A DNA stretch of 64,000 nucleotides from Lysobacter gummosus (GTDB lineage Bacteria > Pseudomonadota > Gammaproteobacteria > Xanthomonadales > Xanthomonadaceae): positions 4,402,001 through 4,466,000 of the forward strand of contig NZ_CP011131.1 of the NCBI RefSeq assembly GCF_001442805.1. Direction: 5' to 3'. The notes beneath the pieces are model-generated. The model had not been told where the DNA came from. It worked only from the letters and a program-made list of their open reading frames with translations, and ran no database searches. Made by a program: the position numbers and the translations under genes. Positions 36,540 through 47,178 of this stretch are shown piece after piece; the first letter of the stretch is position 1; each line of letters opens with the position of its first letter.

Positions 36540-36570
36540 CCCCTTCGCCGGCAACGGCGGAGGGATTTTT
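36540..36570 (+). terminator. Rho-independent terminator of dps
   Basis: A 10-bp stem with one G-U pair (36541-36550 with 36555-36564), loop gcaa, then attttt. It starts about 60 bp after the dps stop codon. Confidence 0.85.
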
Positions 36571-36590
36571 CGTAAGTCCCGCCGCGGCGC

Positions 36591-37547
36591 TCAGGCCGGC
36601 GCGGCTTGCGCCAGCGACGGCAACGGCGCGCCGGCGCGCTCGCATTCGGCGCGCCATGTCTCCAGATCCTGCCGCGCCTGCGCCAGGACCCAATCGCGGA
36701 ACGCGCAGATCTTGGCGCTGCCGCGCCGCACCTCCGGATAGGCCAGCCAGTAGTCGCGGCTGTCGCGCACGATCAATTCGAACGGCTGCACCAGCCGCCC
36801 CGACGCCAGTTCGGCGCGGAAAAACAGCGGCGAGGTGATCGCCACGCCCTGCCCGGCCAGCGCGGCGGTGACCTCGTACTGCTCCACACCCAGATCGATC
36901 GCCGAGACCAGCGGCGCCTCGCCCGTGGCCACGCCGGCCGCGTGCAGCCATTGCCGCCACCAGCGTTCGCGGCCGATCCGCGCCAGTCCCAGCAGATCCG
37001 CCGGCGTGCGCAAGGCGCCGCTGGCGATCAGCGCCGGACTGCACAGCGGCGTGAACAAGCCCGGCAGCAGGAAGTGCGCGCTCATGCCCGGCCACTGGCC
37101 GCCGCCGTTGCGCAGGCTCAGGTCGAACTCGCCCTGGGCCAGATCGATCAAGGGCACGCTGGTGTCCAGGCGCACCGCCAATCGCGGTTGCGCCAGCTGG
37201 AAGCCGCCCAGGCGCGGCACCAGCCAGTTCGCGCCGATGGTCGGCAACGCGGTGATCGCCAGTTCGCTCTGCGAACGCTCGCGGCTTTGCGCGAACGCGC
37301 CGCGCAGGCCTTGGAAGGCATCGAGCACCGCCGGCGCCAGACGCTCGCCGTCGCGGGTCAGCACGACCTTGCGCGCCAGACGCTGGAACAGCACCAGGCC
37401 CAGGCGCTGCTCCAGGCGCTTGATCTGGTAGCTGACCGCGGCCTGGGTCATGTCCAGCTCTTCCGCGGCGCGGGTGAAGCTGCCCAGGCGCGCGGCGGCT
37501 TCGAAGGCGCGGATCGCGCTGAGCGGGGGCAGGGTCGGTCCAGTCAT
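36591..37547 (-). CDS. LysR-family transcriptional regulator, GcvA-like
   Basis: The protein has 318 aa with an N-terminal winged helix-turn-helix (LSAIRAFEAAARLGSFTRAA, MTQAAVSYQIKRLEQRLG) closely matching the GcvA/AmpR type. A periplasmic-binding-protein-like effector domain follows (about 95-300). It is divergent from the SnoaL-like gene at 37705 across 157 bp, the usual layout for a LysR regulator and its target. The effector ligand cannot be read from sequence. Confidence 0.92.
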   Translation of the reverse strand: MTGPTLPPLSAIRAFEAAARLGSFTRAAEELDMTQAAVSYQIKRLEQRLGLVLFQRLARKVVLTRDGERLAPAVLDAFQGLRGAFAQSRERSQSELAITALPTIGANWLVPRLGGFQLAQPRLAVRLDTSVPLIDLAQGEFDLSLRNGGGQWPGMSAHFLLPGLFTPLCSPALIASGALRTPADLLGLARIGRERWWRQWLHAAGVATGEAPLVSAIDLGVEQYEVTAALAGQGVAITSPLFFRAELASGRLVQPFELIVRDSRDYWLAYPEVRRGSAKICAFRDWVLAQARQDLETWRAECERAGAPLPSLAQAAPA

Positions 37548-37704
37548 AAATTCAACTTATGGATTGGCGGCGATTTTCGGCTTGTCCGGCGCGACCCGGG
37601 ATTCCTAGGATTCGCTGGAAGCAAAGCATAGCCCGCACCGACCGAAACGGCGCGAACCCGCCCAGACCAAAGCCTGCCTAGGCCATTCCCCCCGGAGTTC
37701 CCCC

Positions 37705-38577
37705 ATGCCGCGCCGAACCCTGCTGACGCTCGCCCTCGCGGCGCTGTCGTTGTTGTCCTGCCCCATCCCGGCCCTCGCCGACGCCGCGGCCACGCCCGCG
37801 GCGGTGGTCCAGGCCGACCTGCGCGCCCTCAACGACAACGATCTGGAAACCTTCCTCGCCTTGTACGCACCGCAGGCGCAGATCTTCGGCCTGCCCAAGG
37901 ACCCTCGCCGTCTGGCCGGCCCGCGCCTGGAGCAGATGCACGGCGCCGACAAGCTGCGCGCCTGGTTCGCCAAGGCGATGGCCGAGCCGGTCACGCCGAA
38001 GATCCAGCAGACCGAATCGATCGCGCTGGGCGAACTGCTGGTCGGGAAGGTGCGCATCGACGTGCCGGGCCAGAGCGAGCCGACCGTGATGATGGTGGTC
38101 TACCGCGTGCGCGACGGCCTGATCCAGGACCTGTGGCACGTGGTCCGCGAAAGCGACGACAACCGCGGCCAAAGCGCCGCCGCGCTGGCGACCATGCACG
38201 CACTGGTGCAGACCAGCAACCGCGCCGACGCCGACGGTTTCCTGGCCTTGTTCGCTCCCGATTCGCGGCATAACCGCATGTCCGAAGACCCCGATCGCCT
38301 GGCCGAGGAACCGTCGAAGAACATCGTCGATGCCCCCAGCCGCGATCGTGTCTACCGCGCGCTGTACGCCAAGGGCGACGGCCTGCAAGTGCAGACCCTG
38401 GCCGCGTTCGCGGTCGGCGATCTGGTCGCCATGCACGAGCGCATCACCGACACCGCCAAGCCCGGCGAAGTGAAGGAACTGGTGTCGATCCTGCGCGTGC
38501 GCGATGGCCTGGTGCGCGATCTGTGGCCGCTGCAGCGGCTGGTGAGCGGCGCCGCCGTCGCCGGGACCGGGCGATGA
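37705..38577 (+). CDS. Secreted protein with two SnoaL-like domains
   Basis: This 290-aa protein begins with a signal peptide (MPRRTLLTLALAALSLLSCP, likely cleaved after ALA). Two NTF2/SnoaL-like domains follow, each opening with a similar helix (ADLRALNDNDLETFLALYAP and TSNRADADGFLALFAPDSRH) and closing with a matching strand (VVYRVRDGLIQDLWHVV and ILRVRDGLVRDLWPL). The fold covers isomerases, cyclases and non-enzymatic binding proteins; no catalytic set is obvious. GGAG precedes the start. It overlaps the next gene by 4 nt, so the two are translationally coupled, and both may be controlled by the divergent LysR regulator. Confidence 0.85.
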   Translation: MPRRTLLTLALAALSLLSCPIPALADAAATPAAVVQADLRALNDNDLETFLALYAPQAQIFGLPKDPRRLAGPRLEQMHGADKLRAWFAKAMAEPVTPKIQQTESIALGELLVGKVRIDVPGQSEPTVMMVVYRVRDGLIQDLWHVVRESDDNRGQSAAALATMHALVQTSNRADADGFLALFAPDSRHNRMSEDPDRLAEEPSKNIVDAPSRDRVYRALYAKGDGLQVQTLAAFAVGDLVAMHERITDTAKPGEVKELVSILRVRDGLVRDLWPLQRLVSGAAVAGTGR

Positions 38578-39014
38578 AACACTGGCGCTGGTGGCTGATC
38601 GCCGTCCTGCTGGCGGTGTCGTGGCTGGCGCTGGCGCAGGCCGAGAGCGCGCAGGAAGCGGTGGTGCGCCGCTACGTGCAGGCCTGGAACGACGACGATG
38701 TCGAAGCGTTCCTGGCCCTGGCCAGCCATGACGCGCGCACCTACCGGCGCGACCGCGACGACGAAGGGCTGGTCGGCGCCTCCATCGCCGGCGCCAACGC
38801 CGGCGAGCGCGCCCGCTTCTACCGCGGCGCGTTCGCCAAGCGGCCGCATGTGCGGGTGGACATCGTGCAGATGCAGGCGGTGGACGACATCGTCATGAGC
38901 CGCGAAAGGGTCAGCGGCGGCGCCGACGGCAAGGTCGCCGATGAGCTCACGGTGTATCAGGTGCGCGATCGCAAGATCTGCAATGTGTGGCATGTGAAGC
39001 GGCGCTCGCGCTGA
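38574..39014 (+). CDS. Secreted SnoaL-like protein, single domain
   Basis: The ATG at 38574 overlaps the previous stop as ATGA, which fixes this start. The 146-aa product has a signal peptide (MKHWRWWLIAVLLAVSWLAL, cleaved after AQA) and one SnoaL-like domain (RRYVQAWNDDDVEAFLALAS, ending ELTVYQVRDRKICNVWHVK) related to both domains of its neighbour. Duplication and fusion of one ancestral domain explains the pair. A partnership in the periplasm is plausible from coupling. Confidence 0.85.
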   Translation: MKHWRWWLIAVLLAVSWLALAQAESAQEAVVRRYVQAWNDDDVEAFLALASHDARTYRRDRDDEGLVGASIAGANAGERARFYRGAFAKRPHVRVDIVQMQAVDDIVMSRERVSGGADGKVADELTVYQVRDRKICNVWHVKRRSR

Positions 39015-39115
39015 GGGCTGGGGCGCGGCGATCCGACCCACCGATCTCCAAGCCCCTACCCAAAGCCGCGGCCATTCCCGACCGACCGAAGGACCGGCAC
39101 GGGTAAACTAGGCCC

Positions 39116-40933
<1,818 letters not shown>

Positions 40934-41099
40934 GGCCGCGACCGGCGCGAACATGTAGCAGCGGCGTCCCGCGGGGATTTCCTTCGGTCACACGCCGCGG
41001 CCGCGAACATCGCAGTTGCAATGCATGCGAAGTTTCGTGGTCGCGGCTTGAGCCGCTCCTACCCCCAAGACTGTGCTTCGCTTCCGGCCTCGCCCGTGC

Positions 41100-42821
41100 T
41101 CACGGCAACTGATACGAAAAATTCAGATTCCAGCGTGGCTTGCGACTGTCCCTTTCCAACGGCAGGTCCGCGGTGGGTTTGGCGTAGGCGAAATCGAGAC
41201 TGTAGTGCTTGTTGTCCGACAGCCGCACGCCGACGCCGAGCGAACCCAGCTTGTCGGGCTGCGGACGGCGGCCGTCGGTCAGCGACACCTGCGCGTGTTG
41301 CGCCACCACGTAAGGCGACACCGCCTTGAGCCATCGCTTCTGCGGACGGAAATTGCGGCTGAATTCCAGGCCGGCGCCCCACCCCTTGTCGCCTGAAGTC
41401 TCGCCAGGATCGTAAGCCAGACCGAACCGCGCGCCGCCGAAACTGATCTGCTCCGACGAGGGCAGGCGCTGGCGGGTGTACTGCCCGCTCGCGCGCAGCA
41501 CCGCGGCGTAGCGCTGCTCCTTCCACGTGCGCGTCTGCGCATAGCCCAGGCTGTATTTGGTGAACGACACGTCGCTGGCCGCGGCCAGATTCACCCCGCT
41601 CAGATTGGTCAGGGTGTCCGCCGACGCGCCCCAGGCGTCGAGGCCGCGCGCGATCGCGAAGCTGACCTGACGCGCGCGATCCTTCTTGGCGCGGGTGTAG
41701 TCCAGCGTGCCCTGCACTACCCGGGTCTTGGAGCGCTGCTCCAGGCTGGCGCCGTTGATGGTGTTGAAGTAGCGATCGGACTGATCGGCCGCGTAAACGC
41801 CCGCCGACACGAACAGCGAGCGCTCGTTGCTCAGCCGCAGCGGATAGCGCGCACTGATCGCCACCCGGTCCTGCTCGATGCGGTGATCGAGAAACTCCGG
41901 CAGCGGCGTATTGGTGACCGGCACGCCGCGATAGCGCGAACCTTCGGCGCGCCCGATCCAGCCGTCGCTGCCGAACAACTGCGAATACCCGGCGCTGTAG
42001 AAGCGCTCGTCGCCGCGCCCGTCCGGATACAGCGCCGCCAGGCTCCATTGCTCGGCCAGCGAGGTCAGTGCGTTGAGATTCAATGTGACCAGACCCTGGG
42101 TGCCGGGATGATTGAACTCCAGCGCCCAGGTCGCGTCGTAACGCTTGCTGCCCACGCTCAGGTCGAGCGAGGTCGCCCCGTCCGTGGTGGTCGGCGCGGG
42201 CACGTTGATGTTGAGCTTGGCCCCGGGCAGGAAGCCCAGGATCTGCGAATAGCGTTCGAAGGTGCTCTGGCGCAGCGGCCGGTCATCGACGATGTGCTGC
42301 GCGATCGCGCGCAACTTGCGTTCCAGATTGCCGACCTTGCCGCTGATGTTCACCTTCGCGACATAACCTTCCACCGCCACCACGCGCACCGTGCCGTCGG
42401 CGAAATCCTGCGTGGGGACATAACAGAACGACAGCGCGTAACCGCGGTCGCGATACAACTTGGTGCAGGCCGCGGCGGTGGTGAGCAGATCGCCGACGGT
42501 GATCTGTTTGCCGGCCAGCGGCGCGAACAGGGCGGTGACCTGATCGAACGGCACCGACTTGACTCCGGACACCTCGAACTTCGCCGGCGTGAGCTGCAGC
42601 GCCAGCAACGCGGCCATTTCCGGATTCTGCTGCGGCGCGACGGTCGTGCTGACCTTGGGTTCGGCCTTGGGCAGCGGCGCTTGCGGCAGGGTCTGCAGCG
42701 GATTGCCGGTGCTCGGCAATCGCGGCGGGGCGGTCTGGGAATACGCCGGCATGCTCGCCTGCAACAGCGCGGTGACCGCCAGCGCGAGTGGATAGCGCTT
42801 CCCCCAAAGCCCTGTACCCAT
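41100..42821 (-). CDS. TpsB-type outer-membrane transporter (ShlB/FhaC/HecB family)
   Basis: Start 42821 places a signal peptide at the N-terminus (MGTGLWGKRYPLALAVTALL, cleaved near AYS) after AAAGGGG. The 573-aa protein has a Pro-rich linker, POTRA domains (LTPAKFEVSGVKSVPFDQV, YVAKVNISGKVGN) and a 16-strand-type barrel ending NLNFSYQLP with the terminal aromatic-rich strand typical of barrels inserted by BamA. Such proteins export a partner across the outer membrane. No haemagglutinin-like TpsA is present; the nearest gene on the same strand is a collagen-like lipoprotein ending 156 bp upstream, which is the obvious candidate substrate. Confidence 0.88.
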   Translation of the reverse strand: MGTGLWGKRYPLALAVTALLQASMPAYSQTAPPRLPSTGNPLQTLPQAPLPKAEPKVSTTVAPQQNPEMAALLALQLTPAKFEVSGVKSVPFDQVTALFAPLAGKQITVGDLLTTAAACTKLYRDRGYALSFCYVPTQDFADGTVRVVAVEGYVAKVNISGKVGNLERKLRAIAQHIVDDRPLRQSTFERYSQILGFLPGAKLNINVPAPTTTDGATSLDLSVGSKRYDATWALEFNHPGTQGLVTLNLNALTSLAEQWSLAALYPDGRGDERFYSAGYSQLFGSDGWIGRAEGSRYRGVPVTNTPLPEFLDHRIEQDRVAISARYPLRLSNERSLFVSAGVYAADQSDRYFNTINGASLEQRSKTRVVQGTLDYTRAKKDRARQVSFAIARGLDAWGASADTLTNLSGVNLAAASDVSFTKYSLGYAQTRTWKEQRYAAVLRASGQYTRQRLPSSEQISFGGARFGLAYDPGETSGDKGWGAGLEFSRNFRPQKRWLKAVSPYVVAQHAQVSLTDGRRPQPDKLGSLGVGVRLSDNKHYSLDFAYAKPTADLPLERDSRKPRWNLNFSYQLP

Positions 42822-42932
42822 GCGGTACCCCTTTAGCGATGGCTGCAACGACTGCCAATGAGGATGCGCGCCCGCCCTGGGCCGAACGCGCATCCGCAAG
42901 TCCTGCTTTCACTCTATGTCGTTATGGCGCGA

Positions 42933-42957
42933 CGGGAACGGCACCGTACCGTTCCCG
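42933..42957. other. Hairpin between collagen-like gene and TpsB gene
   Basis: A 9-bp perfect stem (cgggaacgg / ccgttcccg) with a 7-nt loop, 20 nt past the collagen-like stop codon. No T-run follows on the minus strand. It may stabilise the 3' end of a processed transcript or partly attenuate read-through into the TpsB gene. Confidence 0.4.
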
Positions 42958-42977
42958 CGCGCTGTGTCACACACCGC

Positions 42978-44432
42978 TTACGGCTTGTCGCCCTTGCCGA
43001 GCAGGCCGGTACCGAGCAAGCCCCCCTTGCCGCTGTCCGTGCTGCCGATCACGCCGCCGAGCAGGCCACCGTTGGTGTTGTTGAGCCCGGTCGCCCCGGC
43101 CACGCCGTTGACGACCGTGCTCAGCCCCTGGGTAACCGGCTGCAGCGGACCGTTCACGGCCGCCGTCGCTGTAGTGCCTACCTGATTGATGCCACCGCCC
43201 ACGCCGGCGACCGCGCCGCCGACCAGGCTGGTGACCGGCCCCAACGGCGTAGTCGCGCCGGTGGTGGACAGACCGGTGCCGACCGCGACGACTGTGCCGC
43301 CGAGTCCGGCCACGCCGGTGGTCGCGCCGGCCACGGTCACCCCGACCGGGTTGGCGATCGTGCCGGCATTGCCCAGCCCCGCGGTGATACCCGCGCCGAC
43401 CGTGCCGAGATTGCCGCTGACGCCCTGCACCGCGCCGCCGACCAGATTGGTCGCGCCGCCCGGTACCGGTGCGCCGCCGATGGCCGCGCCGAGGGTATTG
43501 CCGGCCGAAGCCACGCCGCCGACCACGCCGCCCGCGCCGCGCGACAGGTTGGCGACCAGATTGCCGCCGCCGCTGCCGCCGGTCGTGCCGCCGTTGGCCT
43601 GACCCAGGCCCGCGATCGGCGTGAGCACCTGGCTCAACGCGCCGGTCAGCTGCTGGCTCTGCGTACCTTCGAGCACACCGCCGAGCTTGGTCCCGACCGT
43701 CTTCACGCCGGTGCCGACGCCGGAAACCAGTCCGCCGGCCGTGCTGGTGAGCGGCTGGATCGGCGAGCCCTGGAAGGCGCCGACCGTGGCGACGGTCTTG
43801 CCCAGGTCATCGACGGTGGTGCCTACGTTGACCACGAGGTTATCGACGCCGCCGACGGTGGTGCCGAGCGGATCGCTGATATTGCCGATCTGGCCCAGAC
43901 CGCTGCTGGTGGAGGTGCCGAGCCCGCTGATGGTCTTGCCCAGGTCGTCGATGACCGTGGCCAGACCCTGAGTCGTAGGATTGCTGCCGCCGAGCAGCGA
44001 CTGGTTCGGAATCTGCGCGCCGAGCGTGCTGACGCCCGTGCCGATGCCGGTCAACAGATTGCCCGCGACGGTGACGATCGAACCGACCGGATTACCGGGG
44101 AGGCTGGTGCCGCCGGGGCCGCCCGGACCACCCGGGTTGCCGGGACCGCCAGGACCGCCGGGATTGCCCGGACCACCGGGACCGCCCGGATTGCCGGGGC
44201 CACCCGGACCACCGGGATTGCCTGGGCCGCCGGGGCCACCGGGACCGCCCGGATCGCCCGGGCCGCCGGGACCGCCGGGCTCACCGGGGCCGCCGGGACC
44301 GCCCGGATTGGGATTGAAATTGGATTTGACCCCGCCCGACCCCGAGCAGCCGGTCGTGGATACCGTGATCGTCAAGATGCACGCCGCGAGCAGGCTGTAG
44401 GAAAGGGCCTTACGAATGCTGTGAGTATCCAT
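42978..44432 (-). CDS. Collagen-like Gly-Pro repeat lipoprotein
   Basis: GGAGG lies 5 nt before ATG 44432, deciding it over a GTG 3 nt upstream. The 484-aa product has a lipoprotein signal ([10 protein letters not shown], Cys near 30), then about 21 G-x-P triplets ([12 protein letters not shown] and GNP variants) that can form a collagen triple helix. About 370 residues of Gly/Val/Thr-rich imperfect repeats follow ([21 protein letters not shown]-type units), which look like a beta-solenoid or low-complexity passenger. Bacterial collagen-like proteins are usually surface adhesins. Placement before a TpsB-type transporter suggests it is that transporter's cargo, though classical TpsA signals are missing. 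Confidence 0.85.
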   Translation of the reverse strand: MDTHSIRKALSYSLLAACILTITVSTTGCSGSGGVKSNFNPNPGGPGGPGEPGGPGGPGDPGGPGGPGGPGNPGGPGGPGNPGGPGGPGNPGGPGGPGNPGGPGGPGGTSLPGNPVGSIVTVAGNLLTGIGTGVSTLGAQIPNQSLLGGSNPTTQGLATVIDDLGKTISGLGTSTSSGLGQIGNISDPLGTTVGGVDNLVVNVGTTVDDLGKTVATVGAFQGSPIQPLTSTAGGLVSGVGTGVKTVGTKLGGVLEGTQSQQLTGALSQVLTPIAGLGQANGGTTGGSGGGNLVANLSRGAGGVVGGVASAGNTLGAAIGGAPVPGGATNLVGGAVQGVSGNLGTVGAGITAGLGNAGTIANPVGVTVAGATTGVAGLGGTVVAVGTGLSTTGATTPLGPVTSLVGGAVAGVGGGINQVGTTATAAVNGPLQPVTQGLSTVVNGVAGATGLNNTNGGLLGGVIGSTDSGKGGLLGTGLLGKGDKP

Positions 44433-45005
44433 CACGTCCTCCGAATGCAGCTCTGGGCAGCTTCGTGCCCTAGGGGTTAATCGCTACGCCTGCGTTCGCG
44501 GGGGCGACACCGGTCGAGCGCCGGTAACACACATTCGAGGTGTCATTTCGTGTGCACCGTGAACAGGCTGCACCTGATTAGTGTTAAGGACACGTGATGA
44601 AACGGCACGATCCGATTGGACCGGCGGAGATTTCCGATAGCCGGCATTTTCCGTGAGAAAGCGTGATTTTCATTCACGGCGGCGTGCCGGAACGCGGGCC
44701 GCCGGGCACAGCGGTCAACCGCCCTGCGGCGAGGTGCGGACAGGACCGGGCGGCCTCGGGTCGCTCACGCAAACTACCACCGTAAAGTGTGATCGACTCG
44801 ACCATAGAGGGCGGCCGGATATCTGACTTTCGGGATTAATGGGCACCGACAGGCACTCGAACGATGCCTTAAATACAGAGGCCTGCGCCGCAGGAAACCG
44901 GAACGGCCGCACAGACTGCCGGTGCGGCGAAGTGTGATGAACTACGTAAATCACGCAAATTTACGCGAAGCGATTACGCAATTTAGATGTGCGTAATCGG
45001 AGCGC
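44433..45005. other. Regulatory-looking intergenic region
   Basis: 570 bp without a gene, noticeably less GC-rich than its surroundings from about 44820 on. It must hold the promoter of the collagen-like gene. A perfect inverted repeat lies at 44971-44999. I could not assign -10/-35 boxes with confidence. Confidence 0.4.
44971..44999. other. Perfect 10-bp inverted repeat
   Basis: cgattacgca and tgcgtaatcg flank a 9-nt AT-rich loop, 7 nt past the end of the PhzF-family gene at 45006. It lacks a T-run, so either it is a weak terminator or it is a dyad operator for the downstream collagen-like gene. Confidence 0.45.
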
Positions 45006-45872
45006 TCACCACTCCACCGTGCCGCGGATCACCGCCTGCACCCGGCCGCCGATCCAGACCTCGCCGTCCTCGTCGATCCGCAACTCGATATAGCCATCGC
45101 GGCCGACCTCGCGCCCCTGGCTGACGCTGTACGCATCGCCGCGCGCGACCCGACCGGCGGCGAGCAAGGCCGAGGCGATCGCCGCGTTGGCGCTGCCGGT
45201 GACCGGGTCCTCGGCGATGCCGTCGCCCGGACAGAACGCCCGCACCACCCAGGCATGGCCGGTCTCGTCGCTGCGCGCGAACACCGCCAGGCCGAGCGAA
45301 TCCTCGCCGCTGAGCGCGGCGATGGCGGCCAGATCCGGGTGCAGACCGCGCACGGCGGCCGCGTCGGCCAGCTCGGCCAGCCACCAGCGCGGGCCGTTGT
45401 CCCACAACGCCGGCGCCAATGCGCCGCGCGCCGCACCGGCCAGCGCGGCATCGATGCGTGCGCCGTGCGCGGCATCGACCGCGCACGCACGAGCGCGCGG
45501 CGTGCGGATGCTGACGCGAACCTGGCCGGCGTCGTGCGCGAGCTTCACCGGCAGCAGGCCTGCGTCGCATTGCTGGATCAACTCGACGCGGTCGGCCGCG
45601 ACCCGCCGCGCATCCAGCACCGCCCAGGCCGCGCCGATGCTCGGATGTCCGGCGAAGGCCAGTTCCTGGCGCGGCGTGAAGATGCGCACGCGGTAATCCG
45701 CGCCGGCCTGCGGCGGCAGCAGGAAGATGGTTTCCGGCAGATGCATCCACGCGGCGAAGGACTGCATCGCCGCCGTGTCCATGCCTTGCGCGTCGAACAC
45801 CACCGCCAGCGGATTGCCGGCGCCGATGCGGTGGGCGAACACATCCAGTTGCAGATAACGTCGCAGGCTCAT
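45006..45872 (-). CDS. PhzF-family isomerase
   Basis: This 288-aa protein shows the PhzF/diaminopimelate-epimerase fold in two halves: YLQLDVFAHRIGAGNPLAVV with MHLPETIFLLPP (catalytic Glu near 47) in the first, and the conserved FTPRQELAFAGHPSIGAAW. The second half has AFCPGDGIAEDPVTGSANAA. PhzF itself isomerises a phenazine precursor, but most family members are uncharacterised. No other phenazine genes are nearby, so a phenazine role is unlikely. Confidence 0.92.
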   Translation of the reverse strand: MSLRRYLQLDVFAHRIGAGNPLAVVFDAQGMDTAAMQSFAAWMHLPETIFLLPPQAGADYRVRIFTPRQELAFAGHPSIGAAWAVLDARRVAADRVELIQQCDAGLLPVKLAHDAGQVRVSIRTPRARACAVDAAHGARIDAALAGAARGALAPALWDNGPRWWLAELADAAAVRGLHPDLAAIAALSGEDSLGLAVFARSDETGHAWVVRAFCPGDGIAEDPVTGSANAAIASALLAAGRVARGDAYSVSQGREVGRDGYIELRIDEDGEVWIGGRVQAVIRGTVEW

Positions 45873-45970
45873 GCCCCGATCGTAACGGCCGCGGCAGGCC
45901 GCGGCGATGTGGCTTTAGGCCTGTTGACTCGGGCCGCGGCGGCTTGAGCCGGCCGCGGCCAACGCGACGG

Positions 45971-46489
45971 TCATGGGCAGGAGTTCGCGCTCTTGTAGTC
46001 GGTGTACTTGTCGCGGCCGTCGAAGTAATGGATCTGCGCGCCGTTGAACTTGATCTTCTGCAAGGCGCCGTTGAGCAACTGCTCATGGTGCAGGTGCGCG
46101 CCGAACGAGGTGCCGGTGTTGCCGACCGTGCCGATGCCCTGGCCCAGGGCGAGGTTGTCGCCGACCTTGACCGAATACGAATTCAGATGCGCGTACAGCG
46201 TGCTCCAGCCGCCGCCGTGATCGATCACCACGTACTTGCCGTAACTGGTGTTGCCCAGATTGCGCACCTTGCTGACCCGGCCCTTGGCCGCGGCCACGAC
46301 TTTGTCGCCCGCGCCGTTGCTGCGGCTCAAGTCCACCGCCAGCTTCGGGCTGTGGTTTTCGCGGGTATTGCCGTGCCAGACCTGCTTGCACGGAAACGGC
46401 ATCTGGAATTTCGGCGCGGCGGCGAACGCGGACGGCAATGCGAGCGCGGCGCTCAATGCGACGGCGAGACGAACGGAAAAACCCGGCAT
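45971..46489 (-). CDS. Secreted M23-family metallopeptidase
   Basis: Start 46489 follows GAGGAAG and opens a signal peptide (MPGFSVRLAVALSAALALPS, cleaved near AFA). The mature protein of about 150 aa is a single M23 domain. Zinc ligands are visible as H46-x6-D53 (HSPKLAVD) and H132-x-H134 (AHLHHE), with H101 in LYAHLNSY as the catalytic His. M23 enzymes cut peptide bridges in peptidoglycan or Gly-rich proteins; Lysobacter beta-lytic protease is the classic example. The absence of a propeptide suggests it acts on the cell's own wall or is directly active. Closest specificity is unknown. Confidence 0.9.
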   Translation of the reverse strand: MPGFSVRLAVALSAALALPSAFAAAPKFQMPFPCKQVWHGNTRENHSPKLAVDLSRSNGAGDKVVAAAKGRVSKVRNLGNTSYGKYVVIDHGGGWSTLYAHLNSYSVKVGDNLALGQGIGTVGNTGTSFGAHLHHEQLLNGALQKIKFNGAQIHYFDGRDKYTDYKSANSCP

Positions 46490-46730
46490 GCGAACTTCCT
46501 CGAAAGAACATGGGATGGACGGCGGCGCCAGTGCGCCGCCGCGAATAAACCGCTGCGGAGCGGTCTCCATCCACGAGTGGAGACCGCACCGCAACGCTCC
46601 GCCAACCGCACGTCCGCCGAAGAAGAGCGCGGTCGGTCGGGCCCGAGGGGGCATAGGGCCCGTGAGTGCGTGGCGGAGAAACCACGGCGCCGGCACGAAG
46701 GTCGCAACCTTGCGCCGTCGCGCGAAAACA

Positions 46731-46970
46731 TCAGCGTGCCTCGGCGTTTCGAGTCAGCGGCACAGCGACCGCCGTTTGAGTGATCACCGCCTCGCCTCGC
46801 TTTGGTGCGACCGCCGGCGGGCCGCCGTCCGACAGCGCCTGCACCTGCGCCAGAAACGCCGCGCGATCGGCCGACAACGCCACGCTGGTGACGAACGCCG
46901 CATACAGCGCCAGCATCCAGACAAAGCGCAGCCGGCGCCGCGCGGCGCGGCGATGCGGTAACGAAGACAT
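46731..46970 (-). CDS. Small single-pass membrane protein
   Basis: This 79-aa frame starts at ATG 46970 with a basic N-terminus (SLPHRRAARRRLR) followed by one membrane helix (FVWMLALYAAFVTSVALS) and a short acidic-to-neutral tail. The positive-inside charge pattern supports real coding. No family is recognised. It lies upstream of the M23 gene on the same strand, separated by 241 bp that contain two GC-rich palindromes (for example 46559-46586). Confidence 0.5.
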   Translation of the reverse strand: MSSLPHRRAARRRLRFVWMLALYAAFVTSVALSADRAAFLAQVQALSDGGPPAVAPKRGEAVITQTAVAVPLTRNAEAR

Positions 46971-47178
46971 ACGACCACTCCAGAACAAGACCACGACCGT
47001 ACCGGCGACACCGAATGCCAGAATCCGAGCGCAAGCGTCCCCGGCCGCCGCGACGGACGCGGCGGATCGAATCGAAACAGAACACGGCCGCGCGATAGCG
47101 CGCGCCGCGACAGCGCCGGGCCGCGAGTCGTCCGCGGCCCGGCCCGGGCGCTATGCGATCAGCACAACGCCGGCCACA

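Noticed and set aside
45006..45872. Phenazine biosynthesis locus
   Set aside because: Only a PhzF-family protein is present; no other phz genes are near, and most PhzF relatives have other functions.
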